64,000 nucleotides of DNA, taken from Chloroflexota bacterium. Its GTDB lineage: Bacteria > Chloroflexota > Anaerolineae > Aggregatilineales > Phototrophicaceae. Position 1 is the stretch's first letter, and each line of letters begins with the position of its first letter. The stretch spans positions 1 to 64,000 of the forward strand of contig VXLV01000079.1 in NCBI GenBank assembly GCA_009841405.1. Direction: 5' to 3'. Below, piece after piece: positions 7,343-15,888 of the stretch. The notes below the pieces were generated by a model, which saw only the letters and a program-made list of their open reading frames with translations, did not search any database and was not told the DNA's origin. The position numbers and the translations under genes are program-made.

Positions 7343-9799
7343 ATGGAAAATCTGCCACTCTTAGTACCCTTGGTGATATTCGCGCCCGCGCTTGGGGCCA
7401 TCATCAACTTCTTTTTCGGCGCGCGCCTGGAGGAGAAGTGGTCGGGTTATATCGGCTGCTTCGCTTCGATATTCGCCTTCATCGTCTCACTGCTGCTGCT
7501 GACCTGGGTGACCGGCACGAACGGCGCCGCGGCGGTCGTCAATCCGCCCTTCTTTGACGGCTGGCTGCGCATCGAATCCATCGGCCTCGATATCAGCTGG
7601 CAGATGCGCGTCGACTCGCTCAGCGTGACGATGATGCTGGTCGTCACCGGCGTCGGCTCGCTGATTCACCTTTACGCCCGCGGCTACATGCACGGCGACC
7701 CAGGCTATCCGCGCTTTTTCGCTTACCTCAATATGTTCCTGGCGTTCATGCTGGTTTTGGTAACGGCCAACAACTTCTTAATGCTCTTCGTCGGCTGGGA
7801 GGGCGTCGGCCTCTGCTCTTTCTTGTTGATCGGCTTCTGGTGGGACAAGAAAGCGCCCGAAGGCTGGAAGAACAGCAACGCCGCGCGCAAAGCCTTCATC
7901 ATCAATCGCGTCGGCGACTTTGGCTTGCTCATGGCCATGTTCCTGATCTTCTGGACCTTTGGCACGCTTGACTTCTACAAAGCGGGCGAGCTGCCCAACA
8001 CCGAAGCGAAGTATCTGGTGCATTGGCGCGAACACAACGGTCTGATGGCGCATCAGGAAGAGGCTGCCGGCGACGACGGTCACGACGCGAAAGTCGAATG
8101 CGTCCCGGCTGACGTCAGCCACGCCGCCGACGACAGCCACGCCGAGGATGCCGCGAATCCGCTGGCGAACGACATTCGCGCGCTTTACTGCGACAACCAC
8201 CGTTTCGACACGGAACTTCTAGGCGTTTTCGGCCAAACCACCGAGCGCTTCGGCGCGGGCGAATCGGTCGACTTCGGCAGCTTCGAGATGGCTTTCGAGG
8301 ATGTGATATTCTTGATCGCGCTTTTCATGCTGCTCGGCGTCACCGGCAAATCGGCGCAGATTCCGCTCTTCGTCTGGCTGCCGGACGCCATGGCCGGTCC
8401 GACGCCGGTCAGCGCGCTGATCCACGCCGCGACTATGGTGACCGCCGGCGTCTACCTCATGGTGCGCGCCAACGTCTTCTTGTGGGAGCTCAACCACGCC
8501 GGTTACGTGCTCGGCCTCATCATCACGCTGGTCGGCGCGGGCACGGCCATCGCCGCCGGCTATATCGCGCTCGGCCAATGGGATATAAAGCGTGTGCTGG
8601 CCTACTCGACCATTTCGCAGCTCGGCTTTATGGTGGCGGCGGTTGGCATCGGCGCCTACGTTGCGGCCATGTTCCATCTGGTCACTCACGCCGTCTTCAA
8701 AGCGCTGCTCTTCCTGGGCAGCGGCTCAGTAATTCACGGCGTCGAGCACGGCCATCACCACACGCATGAACACGGCCACGGCGACGATCATGATGACCAC
8801 GCCGATGCGTTCGACCCGCAGGACATGCGCAATATGGGCGGCTTGCGTAAGCGCATGCCGATTACTTACCTCACGTATCTGGTCGGCACATTGGGTCTGG
8901 CGGGCATCTTCCCCTTCGCCGGCTTCTGGTCCAAGGACGAAATCCTGGCCGATGCCTGGTTCGAAGGCTTTGAGTTGAACTCGACCAGCGGCTTCATCGC
9001 CCTCGCCGTGCTGCTGGCGGCCGCGGCCTTCACTGCATTCTATATGTGGCGGCAAGTCGTGCTGGTCTTCTTCGACAAGCCGCGCAGCGAAGCCGCGGAG
9101 CATGCGCCGGAGAGCAACGGCGCCATGCTGCTGCCGCTAATTGTTCTCGCGATCTTCACCTGCGTCATCGGCTTCATCAACGTGCCCAAAGCCACGCCGA
9201 TATTCGATGGCATATATCATCCCTACGAATTCAAATACTTCCTTGAGCACAGCCTGGTCAGCGTCTCGCGCGGGCATTCGCTCGACTTCAATTTGCTCAT
9301 TGCCGGCATCGCGCTGGCGCTCGGCATCGCCTCGATCATGGTGGCGCATCGCGTCTACAAAGGCAAAGGCCTGGCCAGCGGCAATCGCGATCAGCTCGAG
9401 ACGCAAGCGCCGGCGCGCGGCCTTTTCCGACTGGCCAACGCCCGCCTGTACTGGGACGAAGCCTACACCGCTTTCATCGAAGCGCCCTTCAATCGTCTGG
9501 CCGGCTTCCTGGCCGATCGCGTCGATTGGGACTTCTTGCACGACTACTTCCACGATCGCGTCATCAAGCGCGGCTTCGACAGCATCGCTGAAATCCTGAG
9601 CAAGCCGATTGACCTGGGCATCGTCGATGGCGCGGTCAACGGCGTCGGCGTCTTCGTGCAGCGCGCCGCGGACTGGATGCGCCGCTCGCAGACGGGCTAT
9701 GTGCGCCTCTACGCGGTCGTGCTCTTTATCGGCGTGGTCGCCGTCATCCTGCTCATGCTCATTCCCTTCATACAGATTCTGCTCCAAAGCGGCTCTTAA
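7343..9799 (+). CDS. nuoL: NADH-quinone oxidoreductase subunit L with acidic and His-rich inserts
   Basis: NuoL is the distal antiporter-like proton-pumping subunit of complex I. The core is clear: FVGWEGVGLCSFLLIGFWW, LPDAMAGPTPVSALIHAATM and YSTISQLGFM. At 818 residues it is longer than the roughly 610-residue E. coli protein. One insert, about residues 220-305, is rich in Asp, Glu, His and Ala and contains two cysteines. A second, about residues 464-490, expands the usual short loop before QDMRNMGGLRKRMP into a run with ten histidines in 22 residues, interleaved with Asp. The C-terminal lateral-helix region follows and appears complete. Confidence 0.95.
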   Translation: MENLPLLVPLVIFAPALGAIINFFFGARLEEKWSGYIGCFASIFAFIVSLLLLTWVTGTNGAAAVVNPPFFDGWLRIESIGLDISWQMRVDSLSVTMMLVVTGVGSLIHLYARGYMHGDPGYPRFFAYLNMFLAFMLVLVTANNFLMLFVGWEGVGLCSFLLIGFWWDKKAPEGWKNSNAARKAFIINRVGDFGLLMAMFLIFWTFGTLDFYKAGELPNTEAKYLVHWREHNGLMAHQEEAAGDDGHDAKVECVPADVSHAADDSHAEDAANPLANDIRALYCDNHRFDTELLGVFGQTTERFGAGESVDFGSFEMAFEDVIFLIALFMLLGVTGKSAQIPLFVWLPDAMAGPTPVSALIHAATMVTAGVYLMVRANVFLWELNHAGYVLGLIITLVGAGTAIAAGYIALGQWDIKRVLAYSTISQLGFMVAAVGIGAYVAAMFHLVTHAVFKALLFLGSGSVIHGVEHGHHHTHEHGHGDDHDDHADAFDPQDMRNMGGLRKRMPITYLTYLVGTLGLAGIFPFAGFWSKDEILADAWFEGFELNSTSGFIALAVLLAAAAFTAFYMWRQVVLVFFDKPRSEAAEHAPESNGAMLLPLIVLAIFTCVIGFINVPKATPIFDGIYHPYEFKYFLEHSLVSVSRGHSLDFNLLIAGIALALGIASIMVAHRVYKGKGLASGNRDQLETQAPARGLFRLANARLYWDEAYTAFIEAPFNRLAGFLADRVDWDFLHDYFHDRVIKRGFDSIAEILSKPIDLGIVDGAVNGVGVFVQRAADWMRRSQTGYVRLYAVVLFIGVVAVILLMLIPFIQILLQSGS

Positions 9800-9814
9800 G
9801 GAGAACACTGTCCT

Positions 9815-11416
9815 ATGGACGTAACTGGACTCTCGCTCACGACAATCACCCTGTTCTTGCCAATCGTTGGCCTGGCTATCTTGCTCTTCATGAATGGCGA
9901 GACCCATCGCGGCAGCTTGAAGTGGGTGGCCTTCGCCACGAGCATCGTGACCTTTGTCGCTTCCGTGCTGATGTGGATCAACTTTGATCCCGGCAGCGCC
10001 GAACTGCAGATGGTGCAGCGGAATACCTGGGCCGAGATCACGCTGGGCGAGTCGGTCATCAACGTCAGCTACTTCGTCGGCGTGGATGGCATCAGCATGC
10101 TCCTGGTGCTCTTGACGACATTCATCATGCCGATAGCGATTCTGGGTTCGTTTGGCAGCCATATCTTTGAGGAGCGCGGACGAGAGAAGCTCTACTACAT
10201 TTTCTTGATGTTGCTCGAGTGGTCGATGATCGGCGTCTTTGTCGTTCACGACCTGATTATCTTCTACGTATTTTGGGAAGTCACGCTGGTGCCCATGTAT
10301 TTCCTCATCGGCATCTGGGGCTCAGAGGACCGCATTTACGCCGCGGTCAAATTCTTCCTCTATACGATGGCCGGCTCGATCCTGATGCTGATCGCCATTC
10401 TGTACGTCGGCAACCGCTCTGGCACATTCAGCACCTACAGCGCCGGCGGCGATGTCGGCGTCATCGAGCGCGTGCAGACATTCGACGGCGAGGGCACATA
10501 CTGGGACGCGCTGGGTCCAGAGGGCGAGGACACCGGCTTCCTGCTGAATTCTGTCGAGAGTTTCCTCTTCCTGGGCTTCTTGATCGCCTTCGCCATCAAG
10601 GTGCCGATCTTCCCCTTCCATAGCTGGCTGCCGGACGCGCACGTGCAGGCGCCCACCGCTGGCTCGGTCATTCTAGCCGGGGTGCTGCTAAAGATGGGCA
10701 CCTACGGCATCGTGCGCTTCAATCTGAATCTGTTCCCCGAGGCGACTGTGGCCTGGGCGCCGACCATCGCGTTTCTGGGCGTGGTCGGCATCATCTACGG
10801 CGCCTGGGTCAGCTACGCGCAGGACAACGTCAAGAAACTGGTGGCGTACTCTTCCGTTAGCCATCTGGGCTTTGTCGTCGTGGGCATCTTCGCGTTGAAC
10901 GCGCAAGGCTTGCAAGGCGCGACCCTGCAAATGGTCAACCATGGCATCAGCACCGGCGGCCTCTTCCTGATTGTTGGCATGCTCTACGAGCGCTGGCACA
11001 CCAAGGAAATGGCGGACTACGGCGGCGTCTGGAAGGCGATGCCGCTATTCGGCGCCATCAGCCTGGTCATCTCGCTAAGCAGCATGGGCTTGCCGGGCCT
11101 CAACGGCTTCATCGGCGAATTCACGATCCTGCTGGGCTCGTTGGGCAGCGACTACCTCGGCTTCGCATTTACGCTCTTCGCCACGCTGGGCGTCATCCTG
11201 GCGGCGGTCTACCTGCTGAAAATGTTCCAGCACGTATTCATGGGCGAGCTACGGAATCCGCTCTCAAGCGAAGACGGCTACACGCTGGCCTGGTATGAGA
11301 AGGCGGCGTACATCCCGATCATAATCATGGTCTTCTGGATGGGCTTGCAGCCGATCGTTTTCTTCAACCTACTGGATGTTTCCGTGGACAAGATCGTAGC
11401 GCTCTTTGTTCGCTAG
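9815..11416 (+). CDS. nuoM: NADH-quinone oxidoreductase subunit M
   Basis: NuoM is the second antiporter-like proton-pumping subunit. At 533 residues with about 14 hydrophobic segments it fits the family. Diagnostic stretches include FYVFWEVTLVPMYFLIGIWG with the essential glutamate, FPFHSWLPDAHVQAPTAGSV, and YSSVSHLGFVVVGIF. A modest insert around residues 215-245 (gly/asp-rich) lies in the loop before the lysine-bearing helix. AAGGAGAAC precedes the ATG. It is 15 bp after nuoL and 8 bp before nuoN. Confidence 0.96.
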   Translation: MDVTGLSLTTITLFLPIVGLAILLFMNGETHRGSLKWVAFATSIVTFVASVLMWINFDPGSAELQMVQRNTWAEITLGESVINVSYFVGVDGISMLLVLLTTFIMPIAILGSFGSHIFEERGREKLYYIFLMLLEWSMIGVFVVHDLIIFYVFWEVTLVPMYFLIGIWGSEDRIYAAVKFFLYTMAGSILMLIAILYVGNRSGTFSTYSAGGDVGVIERVQTFDGEGTYWDALGPEGEDTGFLLNSVESFLFLGFLIAFAIKVPIFPFHSWLPDAHVQAPTAGSVILAGVLLKMGTYGIVRFNLNLFPEATVAWAPTIAFLGVVGIIYGAWVSYAQDNVKKLVAYSSVSHLGFVVVGIFALNAQGLQGATLQMVNHGISTGGLFLIVGMLYERWHTKEMADYGGVWKAMPLFGAISLVISLSSMGLPGLNGFIGEFTILLGSLGSDYLGFAFTLFATLGVILAAVYLLKMFQHVFMGELRNPLSSEDGYTLAWYEKAAYIPIIIMVFWMGLQPIVFFNLLDVSVDKIVALFVR

Positions 11417-11424
11417 GAGAAAAC

Positions 11425-12963
11425 ATGTTTGAGTCGCCGACTATCGCGGAATTCCTCGCCCAATCCAACCTGGCGTCCACCCTGCCCGCGACCCTGCTGC
11501 TGGCCTGGACCCTGCTCCTGGTCCTGGTTGATTTGTTCGCCGGCGAAGAGCGTGAGCATTGGACGCCGATAGCGGCGTGCCTGGGGCTGGGCCTCAGCTT
11601 CCTCGCGAATGTTTTCGTCTATTCGCCAGCGGCCGCGGAGCAAGTGGCGCTCTACGGCATGTTCGTCGCCGACGCTTTCACCGGCTTCCTCAACGCCGTG
11701 ATCCTGGTTGCGACATTTATCGCCGTCTTGATGAGTCGGGACTACCTCAAGCGCGCCGAGATCCATCGCGGCGAGTTTTATATTCTTGCGCTGATTTCAT
11801 CGGCCGGCGCCATGTTCATGGTCGGCGCCAACGACCTGATCATCGTCTTTGTAGCGCTGGAATTGCTGAGCATCCCGCTCTATATCCTCGCCGCTTTCCG
11901 ATCGATCAAGAATGACGGCAGCGACCTTGCGCTGAAGTCCGAAGAAAGCGGCATGAAGTACTTCATCCTTGGCGCCTTCTCCAGCGCGTTCCTGGTCTTC
12001 GGCGCGGCTTTGGTTTACGGCGCCACCGGCACGACCAGCATCCCGCAGATCTTCGAAATTGCCGGCAGCATCGTAGGCGCGACATCGTCAGCCGCCTTCT
12101 ATCTGCTGGTTGGCGTTGCGCTGCTAATCGTCGGCTTGGGCTTCAAAGTCGCCGTCGTGCCCTTCCACATGTGGACGCCCGATGTCTACGAAGGCGCGCC
12201 GACGCCCGTCACTGCCTTTATGAGCGTGACCGCCAAGATCGGCGGCTTCGCGGCTTTGCTGCGCGTCTTGATCACTGGGCTCTCCGTGCTGGTGTTGGCC
12301 GATAGCGAAGTCGCGGTCTGGCAGGCGACTGCCACCCTCATCGCCATACTCACGCTGATTCTCGGCAATTTCGTCGCCATCTCGCAGCGCAATCTCAAAC
12401 GCATGCTTGCCTATTCGTCCATCGCCCATGCCGGTTACATCATGGTGGCGGTGGCGGCCGCCGGCAGCGCCGTGATCGCCAACGCCGCGACTCAGGGCGC
12501 GCTTGTGTACATGATGGCTTATATGTTCACCAATTTGGGCGCCTTTGCGGTGGTCATGTCTATCGAGCGCGTTGACGGCAGCGGCGGGAATATCGACGAC
12601 CTCAATGGCTTGGCGCAGTCTCGTCCGCTTATGGCCATGGCGATGACAATCTTCATGCTCAGCCTCACGGGCGTGCCCTTGACCGCCGGCTTCGTCGGCA
12701 AGTTCATGATATTCTCCGCGGCCGTGCAGGCCGGTCTCTTTGGGCTGGCGGTGATCGGCGTCCTGACCAGCGTGGTCAGCGCCTTCTACTACATCCGCGT
12801 CGTCGTGAATATGTACTTGCGCGACCACGAGGGCGAGCTGATTCCGGCCCTCGAGACGCGCTATGTGCGCCTGGCGATCAATGTCGCGCTGGCCGGCACG
12901 CTGGTCTTCGGCATCTTCTACCCCTTGGCCACCAACCTGGTCAGCATGGTGAGCATCGCTTGA
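11425..12963 (+). CDS. nuoN: NADH-quinone oxidoreductase subunit N
   Basis: NuoN is the third antiporter-like subunit, lying closest to NuoK/J/A/H in the membrane arm. The 512-residue protein has the family motifs FVALELLSIPLYILAAF, FKVAVVPFHMWTPDVYEGAP and LKRMLAYSSIAHAGYIM. It ends with a short hydrophobic helix. TAGGAGAA lies directly before the ATG and overlaps the nuoM stop region, pointing to tight co-expression. It is the last complex I gene here; the next gene encodes an unrelated transporter. Confidence 0.96.
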   Translation: MFESPTIAEFLAQSNLASTLPATLLLAWTLLLVLVDLFAGEEREHWTPIAACLGLGLSFLANVFVYSPAAAEQVALYGMFVADAFTGFLNAVILVATFIAVLMSRDYLKRAEIHRGEFYILALISSAGAMFMVGANDLIIVFVALELLSIPLYILAAFRSIKNDGSDLALKSEESGMKYFILGAFSSAFLVFGAALVYGATGTTSIPQIFEIAGSIVGATSSAAFYLLVGVALLIVGLGFKVAVVPFHMWTPDVYEGAPTPVTAFMSVTAKIGGFAALLRVLITGLSVLVLADSEVAVWQATATLIAILTLILGNFVAISQRNLKRMLAYSSIAHAGYIMVAVAAAGSAVIANAATQGALVYMMAYMFTNLGAFAVVMSIERVDGSGGNIDDLNGLAQSRPLMAMAMTIFMLSLTGVPLTAGFVGKFMIFSAAVQAGLFGLAVIGVLTSVVSAFYYIRVVVNMYLRDHEGELIPALETRYVRLAINVALAGTLVFGIFYPLATNLVSMVSIA

Positions 12964-13031
12964 CCGCGCCGGCCGCTCGCGTACGCCAAGTTCGCAGCGC
13001 ATTGAAGCTGCCTGTTCGCGCGTGAGCCGCC

Positions 13032-13949
13032 ATGTCTCGCAAAGAACGCGAAGGCGTCTTGTGGGTGCTCTTGGCGGCTGCGGGCTTCGCGCTGATGCCG
13101 TCCATGGTGAAGACCACCTATCTTCATTCGTCTTTCGCGCCTTTTGATATCGCCATCTGGCGCTTTATCTTCGCCGTGCCCATGATGTGGGCGCTGGTCT
13201 ATCGCGGCCGGCGCGCGGCCGCGACAAAGCGCCCAAACGACGCGCCGATACGCCCGATGCTGGCCGTTGGCATCGTTATATCCGCCGCGGTGCTTGCGGC
13301 TTTCTTCGCGCTGGAGCGTTTGCCGGGCAGCACGTATATCGCGCTCTTTTATTCGTATCCAGCAATGGTCGTGGTGCTTTCCGCGCTGCTGGGCGAGCGT
13401 ATTCGGCCCGTAGCCTGGCTGGCGCTGGCGATGGCGCTAACCGGCGTCGTACTCACCGTGCCAGACCTCATGCTCGGCGCGGGCATTGATTCGTTCGGTG
13501 TGGCATTGGCGCTGCTCAACGCGGCGATCGTCGCGGTCTACTACATGCTGGCCAAGCGAACTCTGGCGGGCGTGGCAGATGTATCCGGCGCCAGCGCCTG
13601 GATGATGGTCGGGACGCTGGCCGTCCTGCTGCTGCTAATTCCCGTGCGCGGCCTGCAAATGCCGCAGAATGCGCTCTCGCTTCTTCTGCTCCTCGGCATC
13701 GCCGCCTTGGGAACCGTGCTGCCGATTTTCGCCATCAACCTGGCCATACAGCGCATCGGCGCCGCCCAGACGTCGCTCATCAGCACGGTCGAGCCGATCC
13801 TCTCGATGGTCGTCTCCATGCTGATCCTCGCGGAAGTCATTCAGACGATTCAGTGGCTCGGCGCCGCGCTGATCATTGGCAGCGTGATCGTGCTGCAATT
13901 GCGCCCGCGCAACCCGATCGATACTAGCATCGTCCACGAAGCGGGATAG
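13032..13949 (+). CDS. EamA/DMT-family transporter
   Basis: This 305-residue membrane protein has ten hydrophobic segments arranged as two similar halves, typical of the drug/metabolite transporter (EamA) superfamily. Typical features are ALERLPGSTYIALFYSYPAMVVVLSALLGE-like text in half one and AAQTSLISTVEPILSMVVSM in half two, the latter being the usual 'EP' helix. The substrate cannot be deduced; family members export amino acids, nucleotides or drugs. It starts 68 bp after nuoN without a strong Shine-Dalgarno sequence and is followed 10 bp later by a small membrane protein gene. Confidence 0.85.
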   Translation: MSRKEREGVLWVLLAAAGFALMPSMVKTTYLHSSFAPFDIAIWRFIFAVPMMWALVYRGRRAAATKRPNDAPIRPMLAVGIVISAAVLAAFFALERLPGSTYIALFYSYPAMVVVLSALLGERIRPVAWLALAMALTGVVLTVPDLMLGAGIDSFGVALALLNAAIVAVYYMLAKRTLAGVADVSGASAWMMVGTLAVLLLLIPVRGLQMPQNALSLLLLLGIAALGTVLPIFAINLAIQRIGAAQTSLISTVEPILSMVVSMLILAEVIQTIQWLGAALIIGSVIVLQLRPRNPIDTSIVHEAG

Positions 13950-13959
13950 AATTCAGCCT

Positions 13960-14487
13960 ATGTTCACCAGCGAAAAGCTGCCACGAGAAACGCTCGACAA
14001 TCTCAAGCGCAACCGCGAAGGTCGTTTGTCTTCGCGTCAATGGCTGCAATTGATCACCGAGCCGCTGACGACTCTGCTGCTGCTGTCCGTGCCCTTGATT
14101 CTGATCGCCGGGCGCTACGGGCCGGCGGGCCGGCTCATCGTGCTCGCGCTAATTGGAGCCTTTGTCCTTACGATGGCGATGCGCGCCCTGCGCTTCGCCC
14201 GCGTGAAGCTCTGCTATCGCGTGCTATACGCCAATGCTACGCAGCCGCGCTGGAAACTCTGGCGCAAATCGACCCTGACCAGCAAGTCGGGCGAGAGCAT
14301 TCGCTTCGATCACCGGCTCTCGGGCCGCCTTAAGGTTGAACCGGACCAGGCCTTACACGCCTACTATATCGAGGCGGGCGGCCGCCGCATCTTGCTGACC
14401 GCCGTGCCCAGACGCCACCCGGACGCGGAACTGGCCGAACCGAGCACTCACTTTGAACGGGCCGGCGGCGTCTACTTCGACGATTAG
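13960..14487 (+). CDS. hypothetical membrane protein
   Basis: No family was recognised for this 175-residue protein. Residues about 36-58 and 60-82 form two adjacent hydrophobic helices separated by a short RYGPAGR turn; the N-terminus is charged and probably cytoplasmic. The C-terminal half (about 90-175) is soluble, basic at first and then mixed, with a pattern suggestive of beta strands. The topology (helical hairpin plus C-terminal soluble domain) is similar to small PH-like membrane proteins, but that is only a guess. It follows the EamA gene by 10 bp, and its stop codon overlaps that of the convergent dioxygenase gene. Confidence 0.7.
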   Translation: MFTSEKLPRETLDNLKRNREGRLSSRQWLQLITEPLTTLLLLSVPLILIAGRYGPAGRLIVLALIGAFVLTMAMRALRFARVKLCYRVLYANATQPRWKLWRKSTLTSKSGESIRFDHRLSGRLKVEPDQALHAYYIEAGGRRILLTAVPRRHPDAELAEPSTHFERAGGVYFDD

Positions 14488-15296
14488 CCGAGCTGGCCGC
14501 TCAATTCGAGGACTTCAACCCCGTCTTCGTCGACCCAGACGCCGCACTGGCCCCCGCCTTCCGCGACATCCAGGTCGACGATCGCGCCATCAAAACGCAT
14601 GACCGGATGATAATAGCGCGCTACCTGGTCAGCAGCGGCGTCAATATAGTGGCCGATCAAAGCGCGGCGAAAGCGACCGGTGGATGTATTCGGGTAGCTG
14701 CCGTGAATCACTTGGCCGTTGAAAAAGAAGACATCGCCGGCTTTCATGACCACCGGCTCCGGCTGCATATCGGCAGATAGCGGCACGGTGACATCGGTGA
14801 AGCTCTCGCTGGTATCGGCATCGACCGGGCATAGCAGCGGCAGTTTGTGGCTGCCCGGCACTACCTGCAAGCAACCGTTCTCCTCATCGCAATCATCAAG
14901 CGCCATCCAGGCTGCGATGCAAGTGCCAGGCTGCACGCGCAGATAATACTGGTCCTGGTGCAGGGCCTGGCCGCGCGCGCCAGCCGGCTTGAAATAGAGC
15001 ATTGTTTGGACGGCAAGCGGCTCTTTGCCCAGCAACTGACGAAAGGCGCTGCCGATGCGCTCGTGAAGCATCCAGTCGAGGCTGACCTTGTCCCAGCGGT
15101 GCATGTGAATCAGACGCGGATAACGCTTTAGCGGGTCGCTGCTGCCCGCATCGACGCCGGCGAAATCGCCCGGATATTCGCCCGCCGCCCGCATGTCCAT
15201 ATAATGCCGGCGGTAGCTCGCTGTTTCTTCCGCGCTGAACATGCCGCGAACGGTGACATATCCCTGCTCGGCAAATTGCTTTACATCCACCTGCAT
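14484..15296 (-). CDS. phytanoyl-CoA dioxygenase family protein
   Basis: This 270-residue protein belongs to the PhyH group of Fe(II)/2-oxoglutarate-dependent oxygenases, which hydroxylate or halogenate varied small molecules. The iron ligands are visible as the His-x-Asp pair in ALHQDQYYLRV and the distal histidine in GQVIHGSYPN, followed by the 2-oxoglutarate-binding arginine in TGRFRRALIGHY. The stretch GCLQVVPGSHKLPLL is a family hallmark. I chose the ATG at 15296 because GGGAGAA lies just upstream; the frame stays open for 20 more codons without a good start. It is divergent from the YbaK-type gene, with a short shared upstream region. The substrate is unknown. Confidence 0.9.
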   Translation of the reverse strand: MQVDVKQFAEQGYVTVRGMFSAEETASYRRHYMDMRAAGEYPGDFAGVDAGSSDPLKRYPRLIHMHRWDKVSLDWMLHERIGSAFRQLLGKEPLAVQTMLYFKPAGARGQALHQDQYYLRVQPGTCIAAWMALDDCDEENGCLQVVPGSHKLPLLCPVDADTSESFTDVTVPLSADMQPEPVVMKAGDVFFFNGQVIHGSYPNTSTGRFRRALIGHYIDAAADQVARYYHPVMRFDGAIVDLDVAEGGGQCGVWVDEDGVEVLELSGQLG

Positions 15297-15370
15297 GAGC
15301 TTTCTCCCGCGAATCGCTGTTGCTCTGCCGACCGTAATGATTACAATCGTCCGCAAAAATTGTACGCGCG

Positions 15371-15865
15371 ATGGGAACGTTTATGCAAGTCCTCGGTGTC
15401 TCGGATGTAAAGTCGGCGCTGCGCCAGTTGAATCTGGATCTCAAAGTGCTTGTATTCTCCGCCTCCACTGCAACCTCGCAGCAAGCGGCGGATAATGTCG
15501 GCTGCGACCTGGGCCAGATCGTGAAGAGTCTGGGCTTTATGATCGACAAGAAACGACCGACGCTGGTATTGGCCAGCGGCGACCAGACAGTCGACGAACG
15601 CAAGCTGGCCGCGCTTTTCGCGGTCGGGCGCAAGAAAGCGCGCATGATGACTGCCGAGCAGTGCATTACGCATTTGGGTTACCGGCCGGGTGGCGTCCCG
15701 CCTGTCGGCCATCGCAGCGGCGATATTGCGATTTACCTTGACCAGTCGCTGAAGCGCTATGAGCTGGTCTACGCGGCCGGCGGCGCGGCCAATGCCATAT
15801 TCCCGATACGTCTGGATAGCTTGCACGAGGTGACCCGCGGCGTCTTCGTCGACCTGATCAAATGA
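15371..15865 (+). CDS. YbaK/EbsC-type aminoacyl-tRNA deacylase
   Basis: Proteins of this family hydrolyse misacylated tRNAs in trans (for example Cys- or Ala-tRNA-Pro). Visible hallmarks are the lysine-containing IVKSLGFMID, LVLASGDQTVD and the GYRPGGVPPVGH loop that covers the active site. At 164 residues it is a stand-alone editing domain. Two in-frame ATGs exist, at 15371 and 15383; a GGGA lies before the second, so the start is uncertain by four codons. It is divergent from the PhyH gene, and its stop lies 23 bp from that of the convergent membrane glycosyltransferase. Confidence 0.85.
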   Translation: MGTFMQVLGVSDVKSALRQLNLDLKVLVFSASTATSQQAADNVGCDLGQIVKSLGFMIDKKRPTLVLASGDQTVDERKLAALFAVGRKKARMMTAEQCITHLGYRPGGVPPVGHRSGDIAIYLDQSLKRYELVYAAGGAANAIFPIRLDSLHEVTRGVFVDLIK

Positions 15866-15888
15866 CAGCGCCGGTCACGCAGGCGCGC

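Noticed and set aside
9137..10249. 370-residue minus-strand frame across the nuoL/nuoM junction
   Set aside because: Rich in His, Asp, Glu and Gln as expected for an antisense copy of hydrophobic membrane-protein codons; it spans two real genes.
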